64,000 nucleotides of DNA, taken from NCBI RefSeq assembly GCF_001578185.1, contig NZ_CP011008.1, positions 3,190,001 to 3,254,000 on the forward strand, written 5' to 3'. The DNA comes from Peribacillus simplex. GTDB lineage: Bacteria; Bacillota; Bacilli; Bacillales; DSM-1321. The position numbers were made by a program, and so were the translations under genes. The notes beneath the pieces are model-generated. The model was given only the letters and a program-made list of their open reading frames with translations, had not been told where the DNA came from and did not search any database. Below are positions 53,525 through 63,177 of the stretch, piece after piece. Each line of letters starts with the position of its first letter. Position 1 is the stretch's first letter.

Positions 53525-54123
53525 TTACAAATAATAAGGACTATCATGAGTGACAGCCAATCCGTTAAACAAATATAACTGAAATAGTTCTGCTATTTCT
53601 TCTTTTTCAAGTGGTTTATGATTTCTTTCCCAGGCGAATATAAGTGCTAAATAAATCTTCAACATGATAAAAGCTGTTATTTCAGGATTACATGGAGAAA
53701 TATATTTCTTTTCGATAGCTAATTTAATTTTTTCCTTAATATAAGAAATAATCGCTATTTCCATTTCATTTAACATTTGTAAAACGGCAGGCGTTCCCAT
53801 TTCTTTTTCTTCCTGAAATAGCTTCAGTGATAATTGATGACTCCTTTCTGAATTCTAAGATTCGATATAGTGCACTATGCAGGTTTTTCATAAAAGGTTA
53901 AGTTTGGTTTAATTGACTGCTCAGCCTCATTTTTCATTTCTTCAATCATTCGTAACACAATCTCTTTAAACAATTGCTCTTTATTGGCATAAAAGGTATA
54001 GATGGTCCCTTTTCCGACATTTGCTATTTTGGCTACTTGTTCCATTGTTGTAGCTTTATAACCAAAGAGTGAAAAAGACTTTGTCGCAGCTTCTAATATT
54101 AACTTTTTCCTGTCAATTGACAT
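53525..54123 (-). pseudogene. yhgD: TetR family regulator (YhgD-like), broken by two frameshifts
   Basis: The DNA-binding part is intact (ATTMEQVAKIANVGKGTIYT), but the frame stops at 53875 after FYEKPA. The lost middle reads in the next frame (HSALYRILEFRKE), and the end returns in the third frame (LKLFQEEKEMGTPAVLQMLN and on to 53525). Indels therefore lie near 53885 and 53835. It is upstream of yhgE on the same strand, the usual yhgD-yhgE arrangement. The truncated 82-aa protein could still bind DNA but lacks the ligand and dimer domain. Confidence 0.87.
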
Positions 54124-54137
54124 ATATCACCCCGAAC

Positions 54138-54160
54138 TGACCAGTTGAACAAAACGGTCA
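54138..54160. promoter_or_regulatory. TetR-type operator before the yhgD remnant
   Basis: TGACC-N13-GGTCA, 23 bp. Reversed, it matches the yhgE site at about 17 of 23 positions, so both are probably sites of the same repressor. Confidence 0.65.
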
Positions 54161-54468
54161 ATAAGTTATTTTATGATATTAACAAATTTTTTTAATAATA
54201 GCAAGGCATCTTTTTTTGAGTTTAGGAAGATCATATTCAAGGGGCTTTTTATCTTTCTTCTTTTTTACTTTATCCCCAGATTGATTCCTTAATATTGAAG
54301 TATAATAAATGACAAATCAGTATCTAAGCGATAAGATATAGACAATTAGGTTCCTTTTCCTGATTCCTTAAAGAATTCGTGTAAAATATACCGTACCGAC
54401 CATGAAATGAAACAAAAGGTAACCAATACAAATTTCATATTTCAAGAATGCATATTAAGGAGGAAACC
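54161..54468. other. Divergent promoter region
   Basis: It holds promoters for the yhgD remnant and the YwnF-like gene; no further feature was recognised. Confidence 0.4.
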
Positions 54469-54915
54469 ATGAATATTAAGATAAATAATATACCGCGTTT
54501 CATGCAATCCGAAATCGAAAAACTTCAATCAGAATTGTCCCCATTATTGAAGAAAAATATGAAATACAGTTTTTTTTCAACCATAATGATAGGGTTTTCC
54601 ATCATAAATCTATTTTTTCTTTTATTTAAAAACGACTCATACCCAATCTCTAAAATTGCTCTTGCAATATATGCATTAGTCGGTGCTATTGGATTTGCCC
54701 TTTTAAAGGAAAACAAACACAACCAAAAAGAAATAGTGAAAATGAGCCAGAAGCATATGCTGGAGAGAATGAAAGAAAGCAACTACTTAACCGATGCCAG
54801 GAAAAATAATTACTATAAAAAGGTAAATGAGCAGCCGCTATCTGCAATGAATGTCTTTTTGGAGTTTCTTGCGGAAGAACAACAAAGGAAGAATAAATCT
54901 TTCCATGATGAATAA
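54469..54915 (+). CDS. YwnF-like (DUF5392) membrane protein, 148 aa
   Basis: MNIKINNIPRFMQSEIEKL, then two membrane helices (about residues 33-52 and 63-80) and a charged C-terminus. This resembles YwnF of B. subtilis as I recall it; function unknown. The ATG at 54469 follows AAGGAGG; the upstream ATG at 54448 would contain that site. It is single-gene, ending at the hairpin 54926-54961. Confidence 0.65.
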   Translation: MNIKINNIPRFMQSEIEKLQSELSPLLKKNMKYSFFSTIMIGFSIINLFFLLFKNDSYPISKIALAIYALVGAIGFALLKENKHNQKEIVKMSQKHMLERMKESNYLTDARKNNYYKKVNEQPLSAMNVFLEFLAEEQQRKNKSFHDE

Positions 54916-54925
54916 AGAAGGACAA

Positions 54926-54961
54926 AAAAATCCCCTTATGAGAGGTCATAAGGGGATTTTT
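54926..54961. terminator. Bidirectional terminator
   Basis: AAAAATCCCCTTATG / CATAAGGGGATTTTT, a perfect 15-bp stem between convergent genes. Confidence 0.9.
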
Positions 54962-54971
54962 CTTACGATAT

Positions 54972-55415
54972 TCATTTACTTAAAACGGGATCTGCAATGA
55001 CAAGGATTTTTCCGGACTTGATATCTTCCACATATCGATCGACTTCAGCTTCCTCCAGTCCAATATTCAATAATGGCTTCCTCAATCCCCCTGCTCCTGA
55101 AGCTGCCCCGGCAGCGGCTCCGCCAAAAGTGGCGAAAATCGGGCCTGCTGCCAAAATCGGACCAATTCCAGGTATTGCCAATGCACTCATTCCAATAAGT
55201 AAACCTGTCAAACCGACAGCTCCGCCGGCCGCTGCCCCTGCTACGAATCCATCAGGCTTTGTTGGGCTGACTTCCTCGGCTTCCTTTGGTAATTTATCAA
55301 TTTTTTTGGCAACTACTGATATTTGATCGGATGTATATCCTTGTTCCTTTAAATTTTCGACTGCTGAAGTTGCTTCGTTTTCATTCTCATATATTGCTAT
55401 AAACCTATTGTCCAT
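54972..55415 (-). CDS. YflT-domain general stress protein (17M-like), 147 aa
   Basis: The N-terminal YflT domain (FIAIYENENEATSAVENLKE; SDQISVVAKK) is followed by a glycine/alanine-rich hydrophobic stretch (VAGAAAGGAVGLTGLLIGMS) and a C-terminal GLEEAEVDRYVEDIKSGKIL. This is the layout of general stress protein 17M types. Function in stress is undefined. A sigma-B-like promoter lies upstream (55450-55474), consistent with the family. AAAGGAG precedes the ATG. Confidence 0.85.
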   Translation of the reverse strand: MDNRFIAIYENENEATSAVENLKEQGYTSDQISVVAKKIDKLPKEAEEVSPTKPDGFVAGAAAGGAVGLTGLLIGMSALAIPGIGPILAAGPIFATFGGAAAGAASGAGGLRKPLLNIGLEEAEVDRYVEDIKSGKILVIADPVLSK

Positions 55416-55449
55416 GGTATCTGCTCCTTTAAAAGTAATGTATTATACA

Positions 55450-55474
55450 ATACCCTTAATTGAGTTTTAATAAC
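55450..55474 (-). promoter_or_regulatory. Probable sigma-B promoter
   Basis: The minus strand reads GTTATT-N13-GGGTAT. The -10 is exact for GGGTAW and the spacer is in range; the -35 is a partial match to GTTTAA. A TATAAT lies close by, so a second, sigma-A promoter is possible. Confidence 0.55.
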
Positions 55475-55494
55475 CTACGATGGAAAAATGAATT

Positions 55495-56742
55495 TCACTC
55501 CCTGGTTTGCCCCTGACCATAAATGAAATACTTGCTTGATGTTAAGGCCGGTAAACCCATTGGTCCACGTGCATGGAGCTTTTGTGTGGAAATGCCGATT
55601 TCTGCACCATAACCGAATTCAAAACCATCGGTAAAACGGGTGGAAGCATTGTGATAAACTGCTGCCGCATCTACTTTATTCAAAAATATGGAAGCGTTTT
55701 GTTCATCTCTCGTTAGGATTGCTTCAGAATGCTTGGAACCGTATCGGTTAATGTGTTCAATTGCATCCGATACACCGTTTACAATTTTCACGCTGATTTT
55801 TAATGCTAGGTACTCTGTTGACCAATCATCCTCCGTTGCCTTTTTCGCTCTCGGAAAAGCGCTGCAAACCACTTCGTCTCCATATACTTCAATACCCTTT
55901 TTATCCAGGATTTCCAAAATCAGCTTTCCATTTTCTTCAAACCATTTTTCGTGAATAAGAAGGCCCTCAATTGCATTGCATACGGAAGGTCGCTGTGTTT
56001 TACCGTTTAAGACAATTTTCTCGACCATCGTGACATCTGCTGTCTGATCGATGAAGATATGGCAATTGCCTGATCCCGTTTCAAGGACGGGAACAGTGGA
56101 CTCCTTAATGACCGTTTCAATTAAATTCTTTCCACCACGAGGAATCAAAACATCTAAATACTCATTAAGGTGAAAAAGTTCCTTAGCGGATTCCCGACTC
56201 GTATCCTCGATTAACTGAATAGCCTCTACAGGAATTTCCGTATTCTCTAAAGCCTTATGAATGGAAGAGATCAGTGCCATATTGGAGTATTTGGCTGAAG
56301 AGCTCCCTCTTAAAAGGACCGCATTCCCCGTTTTCAAGGATAATGTAGCTGCATCGATGGTCACATTTGGCCTTGCTTCATAAATCATTCCGATTACACC
56401 GATCGGCACTCGTAACTTTTTAATCAATAAACCATTTTCTTTTTCGATAGTCTCCAATTTTTCTCCAATTGGATCTTTTAAATCGATTAAAAGCCTAATT
56501 GCAGCTGCCATGTCATCAATACGATTAACATTTAACATTATTCGATCTAATATCGACTCACTGAAACCTTTTTTCCTGCCTTCTTCTAGATCCTTTTGAT
56601 TTTCTTTTATCAAATGATCTTTATCGTTAACAATTTGCTTTGCAATTTTTCCAAGTGCCTCATTCTTCTTTTCCGTAGTCAATCCAATTAGCTGATAACT
56701 GGCTTTTTTGGCTGCCTTTCCTTTCGCAGTCACTTCACTCAT
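55495..56742 (-). CDS. proA: Gamma-glutamyl phosphate reductase ProA, 415 aa
   Basis: It reduces gamma-glutamyl phosphate to glutamate semialdehyde in proline synthesis. Motifs: the start [20 protein letters not shown], the cofactor region [19 protein letters not shown], the catalytic cysteine segment in [19 protein letters not shown], and the end [20 protein letters not shown]. Full length. It follows proB by 36 bp under the same T-box leader, with AAAGGGGG before the ATG. Confidence 0.97.
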   Translation of the reverse strand: MSEVTAKGKAAKKASYQLIGLTTEKKNEALGKIAKQIVNDKDHLIKENQKDLEEGRKKGFSESILDRIMLNVNRIDDMAAAIRLLIDLKDPIGEKLETIEKENGLLIKKLRVPIGVIGMIYEARPNVTIDAATLSLKTGNAVLLRGSSSAKYSNMALISSIHKALENTEIPVEAIQLIEDTSRESAKELFHLNEYLDVLIPRGGKNLIETVIKESTVPVLETGSGNCHIFIDQTADVTMVEKIVLNGKTQRPSVCNAIEGLLIHEKWFEENGKLILEILDKKGIEVYGDEVVCSAFPRAKKATEDDWSTEYLALKISVKIVNGVSDAIEHINRYGSKHSEAILTRDEQNASIFLNKVDAAAVYHNASTRFTDGFEFGYGAEIGISTQKLHARGPMGLPALTSSKYFIYGQGQTRE

Positions 56743-56778
56743 TTTAATGCCCCCTTTTCTTTCTCTAAAATTGATTAC

Positions 56779-57867
56779 CTATGCTCTCACCCATTTATCG
56801 CGATGGATCACTTCTATGGAAGTGATCACAAGCTCGGTTGTCCGCTTGCCCATAGCCTGTTTTAATTCTTCGTCGGAATAAAGGACCTCACCCCTGCCTA
56901 ATAACCCATTTGCACCAAAGACCTCGACGACATCCCCCTTATTGAATACTCCTTTAATTTCATAAATTCCAGCTGGTAGTAGACTGCTCCCATTTGAAAC
57001 TAAAGCCCTTTCGGCACCTTCATCAACGAAAATTTTTCCGGATACTTGTGAATGAAGGGATATCCACTGTTTGTTTTTCGTTACCGTCGTCAAGACATCA
57101 TTCCCAATATATGTGCCATCACCATTGCCTTCAAGGATAGTTAGTAGTTTTTCGCTCCCCACACCAGAACCGATGAATACTTTCACTCCAAGAGACAATG
57201 CAGTTTGGGCTGCAATCAGCTTCGATTTCATCCCCCCGGTTCCAACATTAGATCCCGCACCTTCTGCCATTTGCAATAAATCCGACGTTACTTCGGAAAG
57301 CTTTTCAAATCGTTTGGCCCCTGGGTTCGTCTGTGGATTGGAATCATAGAGCCCATTAATGTCCGTTAAAATGATCAAGTTGTTGGCGTGGACTAACCCG
57401 CTTACTAAGGCGGATAGCATATCATTATCACCGAAAGTCAACTCCTCGACTGAAACTGTATCATTTTCATTAATAATCGGGAGGATGCCGCGTTCAAGCA
57501 ATTCCATCAATGTTGCATATGCATTTTTATATCTTTCTTTTTTCGAGAAATCTTTCCTTGTTAATAAAATCTGGGCCGGAACGATTCCAAAGTGCCCTAA
57601 TTGTTCCATATATGATTGAATCAATAGGCTTTGCCCTACAGCTGCAGCAGCTTGTTTTCCTTTGAGAGTGACAGGTCTCGTAGGATAACCGAGCTTGCGA
57701 AAACCTGTCGCTACAGCACCTGATGAAACAAGGACAACTTCATGTCCCGCCTTCCTTAATGCTGCCACTGCCTGGATATGATCGGAAAATTTTGTTTGGT
57801 CGATTTCACCTTGTGTGTTGGTCAAAGAACTACTTCCTATCTTTACAACGATGCGTTTCTTTTCCAT
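56779..57867 (-). CDS. proB: Glutamate 5-kinase ProB, 362 aa
   Basis: It phosphorylates glutamate in the first step of proline synthesis. The start [53 protein letters not shown] and a C-terminal PUA domain ([20 protein letters not shown]) define it. The frame runs upstream to 58038, but that extension is the T-box leader; ATG 57867 with GGAGG is the real start. Confidence 0.97.
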   Translation of the reverse strand: MEKKRIVVKIGSSSLTNTQGEIDQTKFSDHIQAVAALRKAGHEVVLVSSGAVATGFRKLGYPTRPVTLKGKQAAAAVGQSLLIQSYMEQLGHFGIVPAQILLTRKDFSKKERYKNAYATLMELLERGILPIINENDTVSVEELTFGDNDMLSALVSGLVHANNLIILTDINGLYDSNPQTNPGAKRFEKLSEVTSDLLQMAEGAGSNVGTGGMKSKLIAAQTALSLGVKVFIGSGVGSEKLLTILEGNGDGTYIGNDVLTTVTKNKQWISLHSQVSGKIFVDEGAERALVSNGSSLLPAGIYEIKGVFNKGDVVEVFGANGLLGRGEVLYSDEELKQAMGKRTTELVITSIEVIHRDKWVRA

Positions 57868-57896
57868 CGATTTTTCCTCCAATAAATATCTTAGAC

Positions 57897-58138
57897 ATGA
57901 AAAAAAGCCCTTTTCATCCTCGAAATAAGGACGAAAAGGGCTGCTCTCCGTGGTACCACCTTCATTGAATGCAAGTACATGCATTCCACTTTGCCTGATA
58001 ACGCCAGGATTTGCGCCTATGTTTTGCATAGGACTCAAGAAGCAGGTTCTGCGCTTTCCTGTCGCGGGTCTTCCAGCAATTGACCCCGCTCTCTGTCACA
58101 GTGATTTTCGCATACTAATCTTCTCTCAACGTTCATTG
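57897..58138 (-). ncRNA. T-box riboswitch leader of proBA
   Basis: The minus strand contains AAGGTGGTACCACGG (57948-57962), the T-box sequence that pairs with uncharged tRNA. It is followed by a terminator (GCCCTTTTCGTCC / GGATGAAAAGGGC then TTTTTT, 57900-57942). Stem I sequence lies upstream. A TTGACA/TACTAT promoter is seen at 58146-58176. It should respond to uncharged tRNA-Pro; the specifier codon was not assigned with certainty. Confidence 0.9.
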
Positions 58139-58199
58139 TTTTAATATAGTATGCAAAAAAATCTTCTTGATGTCAATAACCTTCCTAACATGAATAACA

Positions 58200-59408
58200 T
58201 TAAAGCGCCATTGCTGGGCCGAAGAACTCATAGTGAATTTTATCCGTATCTATCCCCAATTCTTTCAGGTAAGTGATGATCGCCTTCATGAAAGGCACAG
58301 GTCCGCACACATAATAATCAGCTTCAGGTTTAACAAAACTGCTCACTAATTCCTTATCAATATACCCTTCTTTTTCAAAATTCGGGAGGTGCTTATCATC
58401 CTCACTCGGATTTTTAAAGACAAAGGATAATTGATAGTTGGTAAGCTTGTGTCCTAGTTCTGTCAGTTCCATTCTGAACGGCTGTAAATGGCCATTATCG
58501 GTTGCATGAATGAATTGTACATCACGCTCAGGTGTTTGTTCAGCTACCGCATGGACCATGCTCATGAAAGGCGTTATGCCAACGCCTCCGCTCAAGAATA
58601 CTGCCGGTGTTCGTTTATCCAAGTCGATGGTGAAATCACCTGCAGGAGCCGTTACGTCAATACTGTCACCCATCTGAATGGATTCATGCAAGTAGTTAGA
58701 GACCCTTCCATCAGGTGAGGTTCCCGGCTTTTCTTTTTTAACGGAAATACGGAAATAATCTTTTCCCGGGACATCAGATAAACTATACTGACGGTTGAAT
58801 AAATACGCTTCACCCGGTATCTCGATCCGAACGGTAATATATTGTCCCGGAAGAAATGCCGGAACCTTATCTCCATCTGATGGCTTTAGATAAAAGGATG
58901 TGATTACGTCACTTTCACGTACTTTTTCCACCACTGTGAATCGTTTGAAATCAGACCATCCTCCGACCTGATTGGAAGCTTCGTCGTACATTTCCTTTTC
59001 GATGCTAATGAAAACATCCGCAATGACTCCATACGCCTCTCCCCAAGCTTGAAGGATTTCTTCTGTGGCCGAATCTTGTAATACTTCCTTGATTGCACCT
59101 AATAGATGTTCTCCTACAATGGGATAATGTTCAGCTTTAACTGCGAGACTTCTATGTTTTTGTGCTATTTGCTTCACGGCCGGTAAAATCGTTTCAAGTT
59201 GATCTATATATTTGGCTGCTGCCAAAACCGTGTTGGCTAGTGCATTTTGCTGGCGCCCTTTTTTTTGATTGGCATGATTAAAGACATTTAATAATTCAGG
59301 ATGTGCTTCGAAAAGATTTTTATAGAATACAGTTGTTATAGTTGTACCATGCACTTCTAAAACAGGTACGGTTGATTTTATAATATCGATCGTTTTCTGG
59401 GATAGCAT
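58200..59408 (-). CDS. hmp: Flavohaemoprotein Hmp (nitric oxide dioxygenase), 402 aa
   Basis: It converts nitric oxide to nitrate with O2 and NAD(P)H. It has a globin domain at about 1-140 ([40 protein letters not shown] with the proximal histidine). An FAD domain ([12 protein letters not shown]) and an NAD domain ([34 protein letters not shown]) follow. The ATG at 59408 comes after GAGGGG. Two NsrR-type boxes precede it and nsrR is divergent. Confidence 0.97.
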   Translation of the reverse strand: MLSQKTIDIIKSTVPVLEVHGTTITTVFYKNLFEAHPELLNVFNHANQKKGRQQNALANTVLAAAKYIDQLETILPAVKQIAQKHRSLAVKAEHYPIVGEHLLGAIKEVLQDSATEEILQAWGEAYGVIADVFISIEKEMYDEASNQVGGWSDFKRFTVVEKVRESDVITSFYLKPSDGDKVPAFLPGQYITVRIEIPGEAYLFNRQYSLSDVPGKDYFRISVKKEKPGTSPDGRVSNYLHESIQMGDSIDVTAPAGDFTIDLDKRTPAVFLSGGVGITPFMSMVHAVAEQTPERDVQFIHATDNGHLQPFRMELTELGHKLTNYQLSFVFKNPSEDDKHLPNFEKEGYIDKELVSSFVKPEADYYVCGPVPFMKAIITYLKELGIDTDKIHYEFFGPAMAL

Positions 59409-59432
59409 AAATAAACCCCTCTTCTTAAACAA

Positions 59433-59494
59433 GTATTTTTAATACATGTTTATATTAGAACTTAATTGCATTAAAAGCAATATTTTTAATACAT
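59433..59494. promoter_or_regulatory. Two NsrR-type operators before hmp
   Basis: ATGTATTAAAAATAC (minus strand, 59433-59447) and ATGTATTAAAAATAT (59480-59494) are near-identical and 47 bp apart. They resemble the AT-rich NsrR boxes of Bacillus hmp and nas promoters. Confidence 0.75.
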
Positions 59495-59578
59495 CTTTTT
59501 AGAAATTATGTTTTCATGTTTATAAAATGTTCACATTTATGATATAGTCAAATGGGGATAGAATGTGAGGCGATAAAC

Positions 59579-60043
59579 ATGAGGTTGACGAGTTATTCCG
59601 ATTACTCACTTAGAGTGTTGATTTACCTGGCTTCCCACGACCAAAGCAAATTATCAAATATAAAAGAGATTTCTGAAGTTTATCAACTATCTAAAAATCA
59701 TTTGATGAAGATTGTTCATAATCTAGGTAAACTAGGCTATATTGAGACGATACGCGGAAGAAATGGCGGTTTCCGGCTTGCAAAATCACCTGCTGACATA
59801 AATGTAGGGGAACTGGTGCGGAAAACCGAAGAGGACTTTTATCTAGTGGAATGTTTTAAAGATCACGATAACTGTGTGATTTCTCCCGTTTGTTCATTGA
59901 AATTTGTCCTTAATAATGCCTTGGATGCTTTTCTACAGGTCCTTGATCAATATACGATTGCAGACTTCAGCGAAAATAAAGTGATGCTCAAAGCCTATTT
60001 CGATTCGGTAAAGCAGAATGATGAAGAGCCCGATTTTTTATAA
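59579..60043 (+). CDS. nsrR: NsrR, Rrf2 family nitric-oxide-sensing repressor, 154 aa
   Basis: An Rrf2 winged helix (RLTSYSDYSLRVLIYLASHD; QLSKNHLMKIVHNLGKLGYI; RNGGFRLAK) and three cysteines for an Fe-S cluster (ECFKDHDNCVISPVCSLK). The ATG at 59579 is 8 nt after GTGAGG. It is divergent from hmp, its classical target. Confidence 0.94.
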   Translation: MRLTSYSDYSLRVLIYLASHDQSKLSNIKEISEVYQLSKNHLMKIVHNLGKLGYIETIRGRNGGFRLAKSPADINVGELVRKTEEDFYLVECFKDHDNCVISPVCSLKFVLNNALDAFLQVLDQYTIADFSENKVMLKAYFDSVKQNDEEPDFL

Positions 60044-60057
60044 TCGGGCTCTTTTTT
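60025..60057 (+). terminator. Intrinsic terminator of nsrR
   Basis: GAGCCCGATT / AATCGGGCTC stem then TTTTTT; it overlaps the nsrR stop codon. Confidence 0.85.
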
Positions 60058-60059
60058 CA

Positions 60060-60314
60060 TTAACCGATGATCCGTTCGATCCGCCATTCCTTTTCCACCC
60101 GCAAATCAATGATCCCTTCACTGGTTTTTATTAAAACTTTAAGGGGATCGTACGGATTGATCATAATGATCGTCCAGGTTCGTTTATTAGTAAGCATGAC
60201 TTCTTTTCCGACCAAGATGGTCATTAATCGGCTTATAAACTCCAGCAGGATTTCAGGATTGAATTTACCGAACATATCACTTTTCATTTGCTCAATCACC
60301 CTAAAAAACGGCAT
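60060..60314 (-). CDS. 84-aa protein resembling the C-terminus of HD-GYP phosphodiesterases
   Basis: The order of features is FFRVIEQMKSDMFGKFNPEI, then LLEFISRLMTILVGKEVML, then IIMINPYDPLKVLI and IIDLRVEK. This corresponds, as I remember it, to the region after the HD-GYP core of Bacillus c-di-GMP phosphodiesterases (a short beta-rich end domain). No HD-GYP core is encoded upstream; a stop in the same frame lies two codons before the ATG. It may be a free-standing regulatory fragment or a relic. The ribosome binding site GGAGG is 17 nt from the ATG, which is long. Confidence 0.5.
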   Translation of the reverse strand: MPFFRVIEQMKSDMFGKFNPEILLEFISRLMTILVGKEVMLTNKRTWTIIMINPYDPLKVLIKTSEGIIDLRVEKEWRIERIIG

Positions 60315-60372
60315 GGCCTATAATACTATATCCTCCATGACTTTGTGTGATGATGAAAGCAATTTTCGCTAC

Positions 60373-60558
60373 TTACGAAAGGTCACTAAGTTCATTTCCC
60401 AGCTGTTTTAATTTTTCACCAACTGTACACTCTGAAATACAGAACTGATGGGCATACGAACGCCCCTTCTCTTTTCGAAAATGCTTTCGTAAAAAACAAT
60501 CTTGGCAAAATGAAGCGAGAACATCTTCCACTTCTTCATATATTTTTTTCCTGTTCAT
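60373..60558 (-). CDS. ypeQ: YpeQ-like small zinc-finger protein, 61 aa
   Basis: Cysteines in SFCQDCFLRKHFRKEKG and a later HQFCISECTVGEKLKQLG form a compact zinc-binding pattern known from YpeQ. Function unknown. AAAGGAG precedes the ATG; the gene is 5 bp after the RNase H-like ypeP, as in B. subtilis. Confidence 0.8.
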   Translation of the reverse strand: MNRKKIYEEVEDVLASFCQDCFLRKHFRKEKGRSYAHQFCISECTVGEKLKQLGNELSDLS

Positions 60559-60563
60559 TGTTG

Positions 60564-61223
60564 TTATGTCTCCTTTGACCCAGCAATTTCTATTTTGCTG
60601 AAAATGGCTTTTCCCTGAAGAGCAAGTGTTGCCAGGCGATCGGCTTCCTGGTTCTCTTTTCGGGAAATTGGCTTATAGACCGGAATGATCTTTAACTCAT
60701 CCAGTTTCGCTTCAATGCGGTCCAGCCATTTATTTAAGTTTTCTTCCATACATGGCCATTCACCGGAAAGTTGATTTAAGACAACTAGAGAATCCCCTTT
60801 AAATACACAGCTTTGATGGTGGATTCCAAGTTCGTCCATCTGCCTGACCGCTTCATGAAAGGCCGCATATTCCGCTTCATTATTGGATTCGAATTGCTCC
60901 AATTTCACGTTGGTGCGTAACCTCCAGAACTTCTTACCTTGACGAAAATAAATGGCAACACCAATCCCTGCCACCTTTTCATCTTTTTGAAAACCGCCAT
61001 CAAAAAAAACCGTCACATCCTGAGGCTCCTCCTCAACTTCAGTCAGGAGTTTTTTTAGCTCCTTCTTTGTCCATGCTGTATCGAATTCATCCTTGAATTC
61101 CACTTCTTTCAGCCTTCCTGCCTTTTCAAGATCTTCCGTAATGACCAGTGCAGTCCCGGCATCAAGCCAATCCGAAACGAAATCGGCAGATGGTTTTTTT
61201 GAAGCATGATATGTCCATTGCAT
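60564..61223 (-). CDS. ypeP: YpeP-like RNase H-fold protein, about 219 aa
   Basis: The RNase H fold lies in the second half. VTVFFDGGFQKDEKVAGIG has the first acidic residue, FESNNEAEYAAFHEAVRQ the second, VFKGDSLVVLNQL the third, and NQEADRLATLA follows. All acidic residues of a nuclease are present, although the activity is not established. The N-terminal 80 residues are family specific. ATG 61223 is favoured by GAAGGTAA upstream; an ATG at 61268 is the alternative. Confidence 0.8.
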   Translation of the reverse strand: MQWTYHASKKPSADFVSDWLDAGTALVITEDLEKAGRLKEVEFKDEFDTAWTKKELKKLLTEVEEEPQDVTVFFDGGFQKDEKVAGIGVAIYFRQGKKFWRLRTNVKLEQFESNNEAEYAAFHEAVRQMDELGIHHQSCVFKGDSLVVLNQLSGEWPCMEENLNKWLDRIEAKLDELKIIPVYKPISRKENQEADRLATLALQGKAIFSKIEIAGSKET

Positions 61224-61455
61224 AATTACCTTCAAAGATTTCCAGCTCCTTATCCATTCACCATTCATGCAGAACAGCTTACAATTTTCATACCTTTTTT
61301 TCGGTATACCATTTATAATATAATGTAAGCAATTGAATCATCTTTTAATTATAGTTCCCATACCAGGCTGAAATTCTCATGTTTCAATTTTAATTTTATA
61401 TGAAATGTTTTTTTATCATAGTATATTAACTGTTAAACTCGAGGAGGAGCACATC

Positions 61456-61857
61456 TTGATCGAAGTGTATATTGATGGTGCCAGTGCGGGCAATCCAGGG
61501 CCGAGCGGCGCAGGTGTTTTCATTAATAATAACGGTGTGGTCGAGCGGCATTCCTTTCCGCTTGGAAATATGGAAAACCATGAAGCGGAGTACCATGCTT
61601 TAATCAAAGCATTGGAAATTTGTGTAGCCAATAAGTATCAAATCGTTTCTTTTCGTACTGACTCCCAAGCCATCAACCAGGCCATTGAAAAAAGATTTGC
61701 AAAAAATAAGTATGCCATATTGCTGGAAAGGGCTCTAAAGCTTTCCGACGAGCTTGAATTATTTTTCATAAAATGGATTCCAAATCTCGAAAACAAATCC
61801 GCGGATGAGTTGGCAAGACGGGCCATTCGCTTGAATAAAGCTTTAGGAAATTCATGA
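61456..61857 (+). CDS. ypdQ: YpdQ-like ribonuclease HI family protein, 133 aa
   Basis: An RNase HI-like protein: EVYIDGASAGNPGPSGAGVF, NHEAEYHALIKALEI, FRTDSQAINQAI and NKSADELARRAIR carry the four acidic catalytic positions. It starts at TTG 61456 after GGAGGAG. The plus-strand gene overlaps the transporter gene that follows by 4 bp (ATGA). Confidence 0.86.
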   Translation: MIEVYIDGASAGNPGPSGAGVFINNNGVVERHSFPLGNMENHEAEYHALIKALEICVANKYQIVSFRTDSQAINQAIEKRFAKNKYAILLERALKLSDELELFFIKWIPNLENKSADELARRAIRLNKALGNS

Positions 61858-62762
61858 ACAAGACAGCTGATTTTTCATTATTATTCGTTGTATTCATCTG
61901 GGGCGTCACTTTTGTAATGGTTCAAAATGCCCTATCTTTTCTTGAACCATTCACGTTCAATGCCGTCCGTTTCTTCATGGCCTTCGTTTTCTTGCTTATC
62001 CCTTATATATTGACTTTACACAAAAAGGGAAAAACCTGGAATAAGGGCCTTTTTAAAGCTGGGTTTCATATCGGAGTTTGGCTTTTTTTAGGCTATGGGC
62101 TTCAAACAATCGGATTGAATTATACTACTCCTGCGAAGACAGGCTTCATAACGGGATTAAGTGTCGTCATGGTACCGGTTTTTTCTCTGCTTCTTTTAAA
62201 ACATAGGCTTTCCCGTAATACAATTATAGGTGTCACTGCCGCAACCGTTGGGCTTTATTTAATGACGTTCGCTGACCGGTCCAATTTGAATATCGGTGAT
62301 TTATTGGTATTTTTATGCGCAATAAGTTTTGCCATGCAGATCATTACGACTGCTAGATATGCCAAGACCCTTCCCGCATTACCGTTGACGCTGATTCAGA
62401 TTTCAACCGTATCTTTATTATCCTATGTTTCAGCCTTCATTTTCAAAGAGAATCATTCTATCATCTTCAGCTCGGAGGTCATGTTACAGAAAGACGTATG
62501 GACTGCTTTATTGGTTACGGCAGCCCTTGCCACTGCGTTCGCCTTTTTCGCACAAACCTTCTTCCAAGCCTATACGACACCTACGAGAGTCGCATTGATT
62601 TTTTCAATGGAACCGGTTTTTGCTGCGTTATCCTCATACATATTGATAGGGGAAAAATTGACTTCCGCTTCCATCATTGGCTGTGCATTCATTTTCTTGG
62701 GGATGATACTTGCTGATCTGCCTGTTAATAAAAAGAAACCGATAGCAAAGGAGTTTTCTTGA
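61854..62762 (+). CDS. EamA/DMT family transporter, 302 aa
   Basis: Ten membrane helices in two EamA repeats: TADFSLLFVVFIWGVTFVMV, FNAVRFFMAFVFLLIPYIL, and the second repeat with TPTRVALIFSMEPVFAALSS. Members export amino acids or other metabolites; the substrate is unknown. Its ATG overlaps the ypdQ stop, so the two are translationally coupled. Confidence 0.9.
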   Translation: MNKTADFSLLFVVFIWGVTFVMVQNALSFLEPFTFNAVRFFMAFVFLLIPYILTLHKKGKTWNKGLFKAGFHIGVWLFLGYGLQTIGLNYTTPAKTGFITGLSVVMVPVFSLLLLKHRLSRNTIIGVTAATVGLYLMTFADRSNLNIGDLLVFLCAISFAMQIITTARYAKTLPALPLTLIQISTVSLLSYVSAFIFKENHSIIFSSEVMLQKDVWTALLVTAALATAFAFFAQTFFQAYTTPTRVALIFSMEPVFAALSSYILIGEKLTSASIIGCAFIFLGMILADLPVNKKKPIAKEFS

Positions 62763-62776
62763 AAAGCCATAAAAAT

Positions 62777-62808
62777 AAATCGGACTTCAAAGTAACGAAG
62801 TCCGATTT
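62777..62808. terminator. Bidirectional terminator
   Basis: AAATCGGACTTC / GAAGTCCGATTT, a perfect 12-bp stem between convergent genes. Confidence 0.85.
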
Positions 62809-63100
62809 ATTTAAGCAGCCCCTGTTCTTTTGCAAACGATACTGCTTCACTGCGGGTTTTAATACCATTTTGTTTTAAGTTTTCCAAAAAGGAAATATAA
62901 AAGCTGCCATCAAAACTCTTTTGAACCTTCAAAGTCAATTCTATTGCAGCATTGACTAAAATATCACTTGCTTCCGTGTAGCGCTTACCAAAATAAATAA
63001 AACCAATATCGTCGCTACCAAAAGTGAATCCCTTACCCTCTAAAAAACTAACATACTCTTCAGTTGATCTCGCCACTTCTGCATCCACTCCATACTTCAT
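62807..63100 (-). CDS. DUF6123-like small protein, 97 aa
   Basis: The signature FIYFGKRYTEASDILVNAAI, followed by ELTLKVQKSFDGSFYISFLE, matches my memory of the DUF6123 family of Bacillaceae; no function is known. It is soluble and mostly helical. Its start codon lacks a strong ribosome binding site, so the N-terminus is uncertain. Confidence 0.65.
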   Translation of the reverse strand: MKYGVDAEVARSTEEYVSFLEGKGFTFGSDDIGFIYFGKRYTEASDILVNAAIELTLKVQKSFDGSFYISFLENLKQNGIKTRSEAVSFAKEQGLLK

Positions 63101-63177
63101 GCCTTATTTTCATCTTACCGTATATCAAAGATTTTGACTATCCATTTTTCGACAAAAAATTCACCGTATAAATTAAA

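Noticed and set aside
57868..58038. N-terminal extension of ProB
   Set aside because: It translates the T-box sequence and the leader terminator; the true start is the ATG at 57867 after GGAGG.
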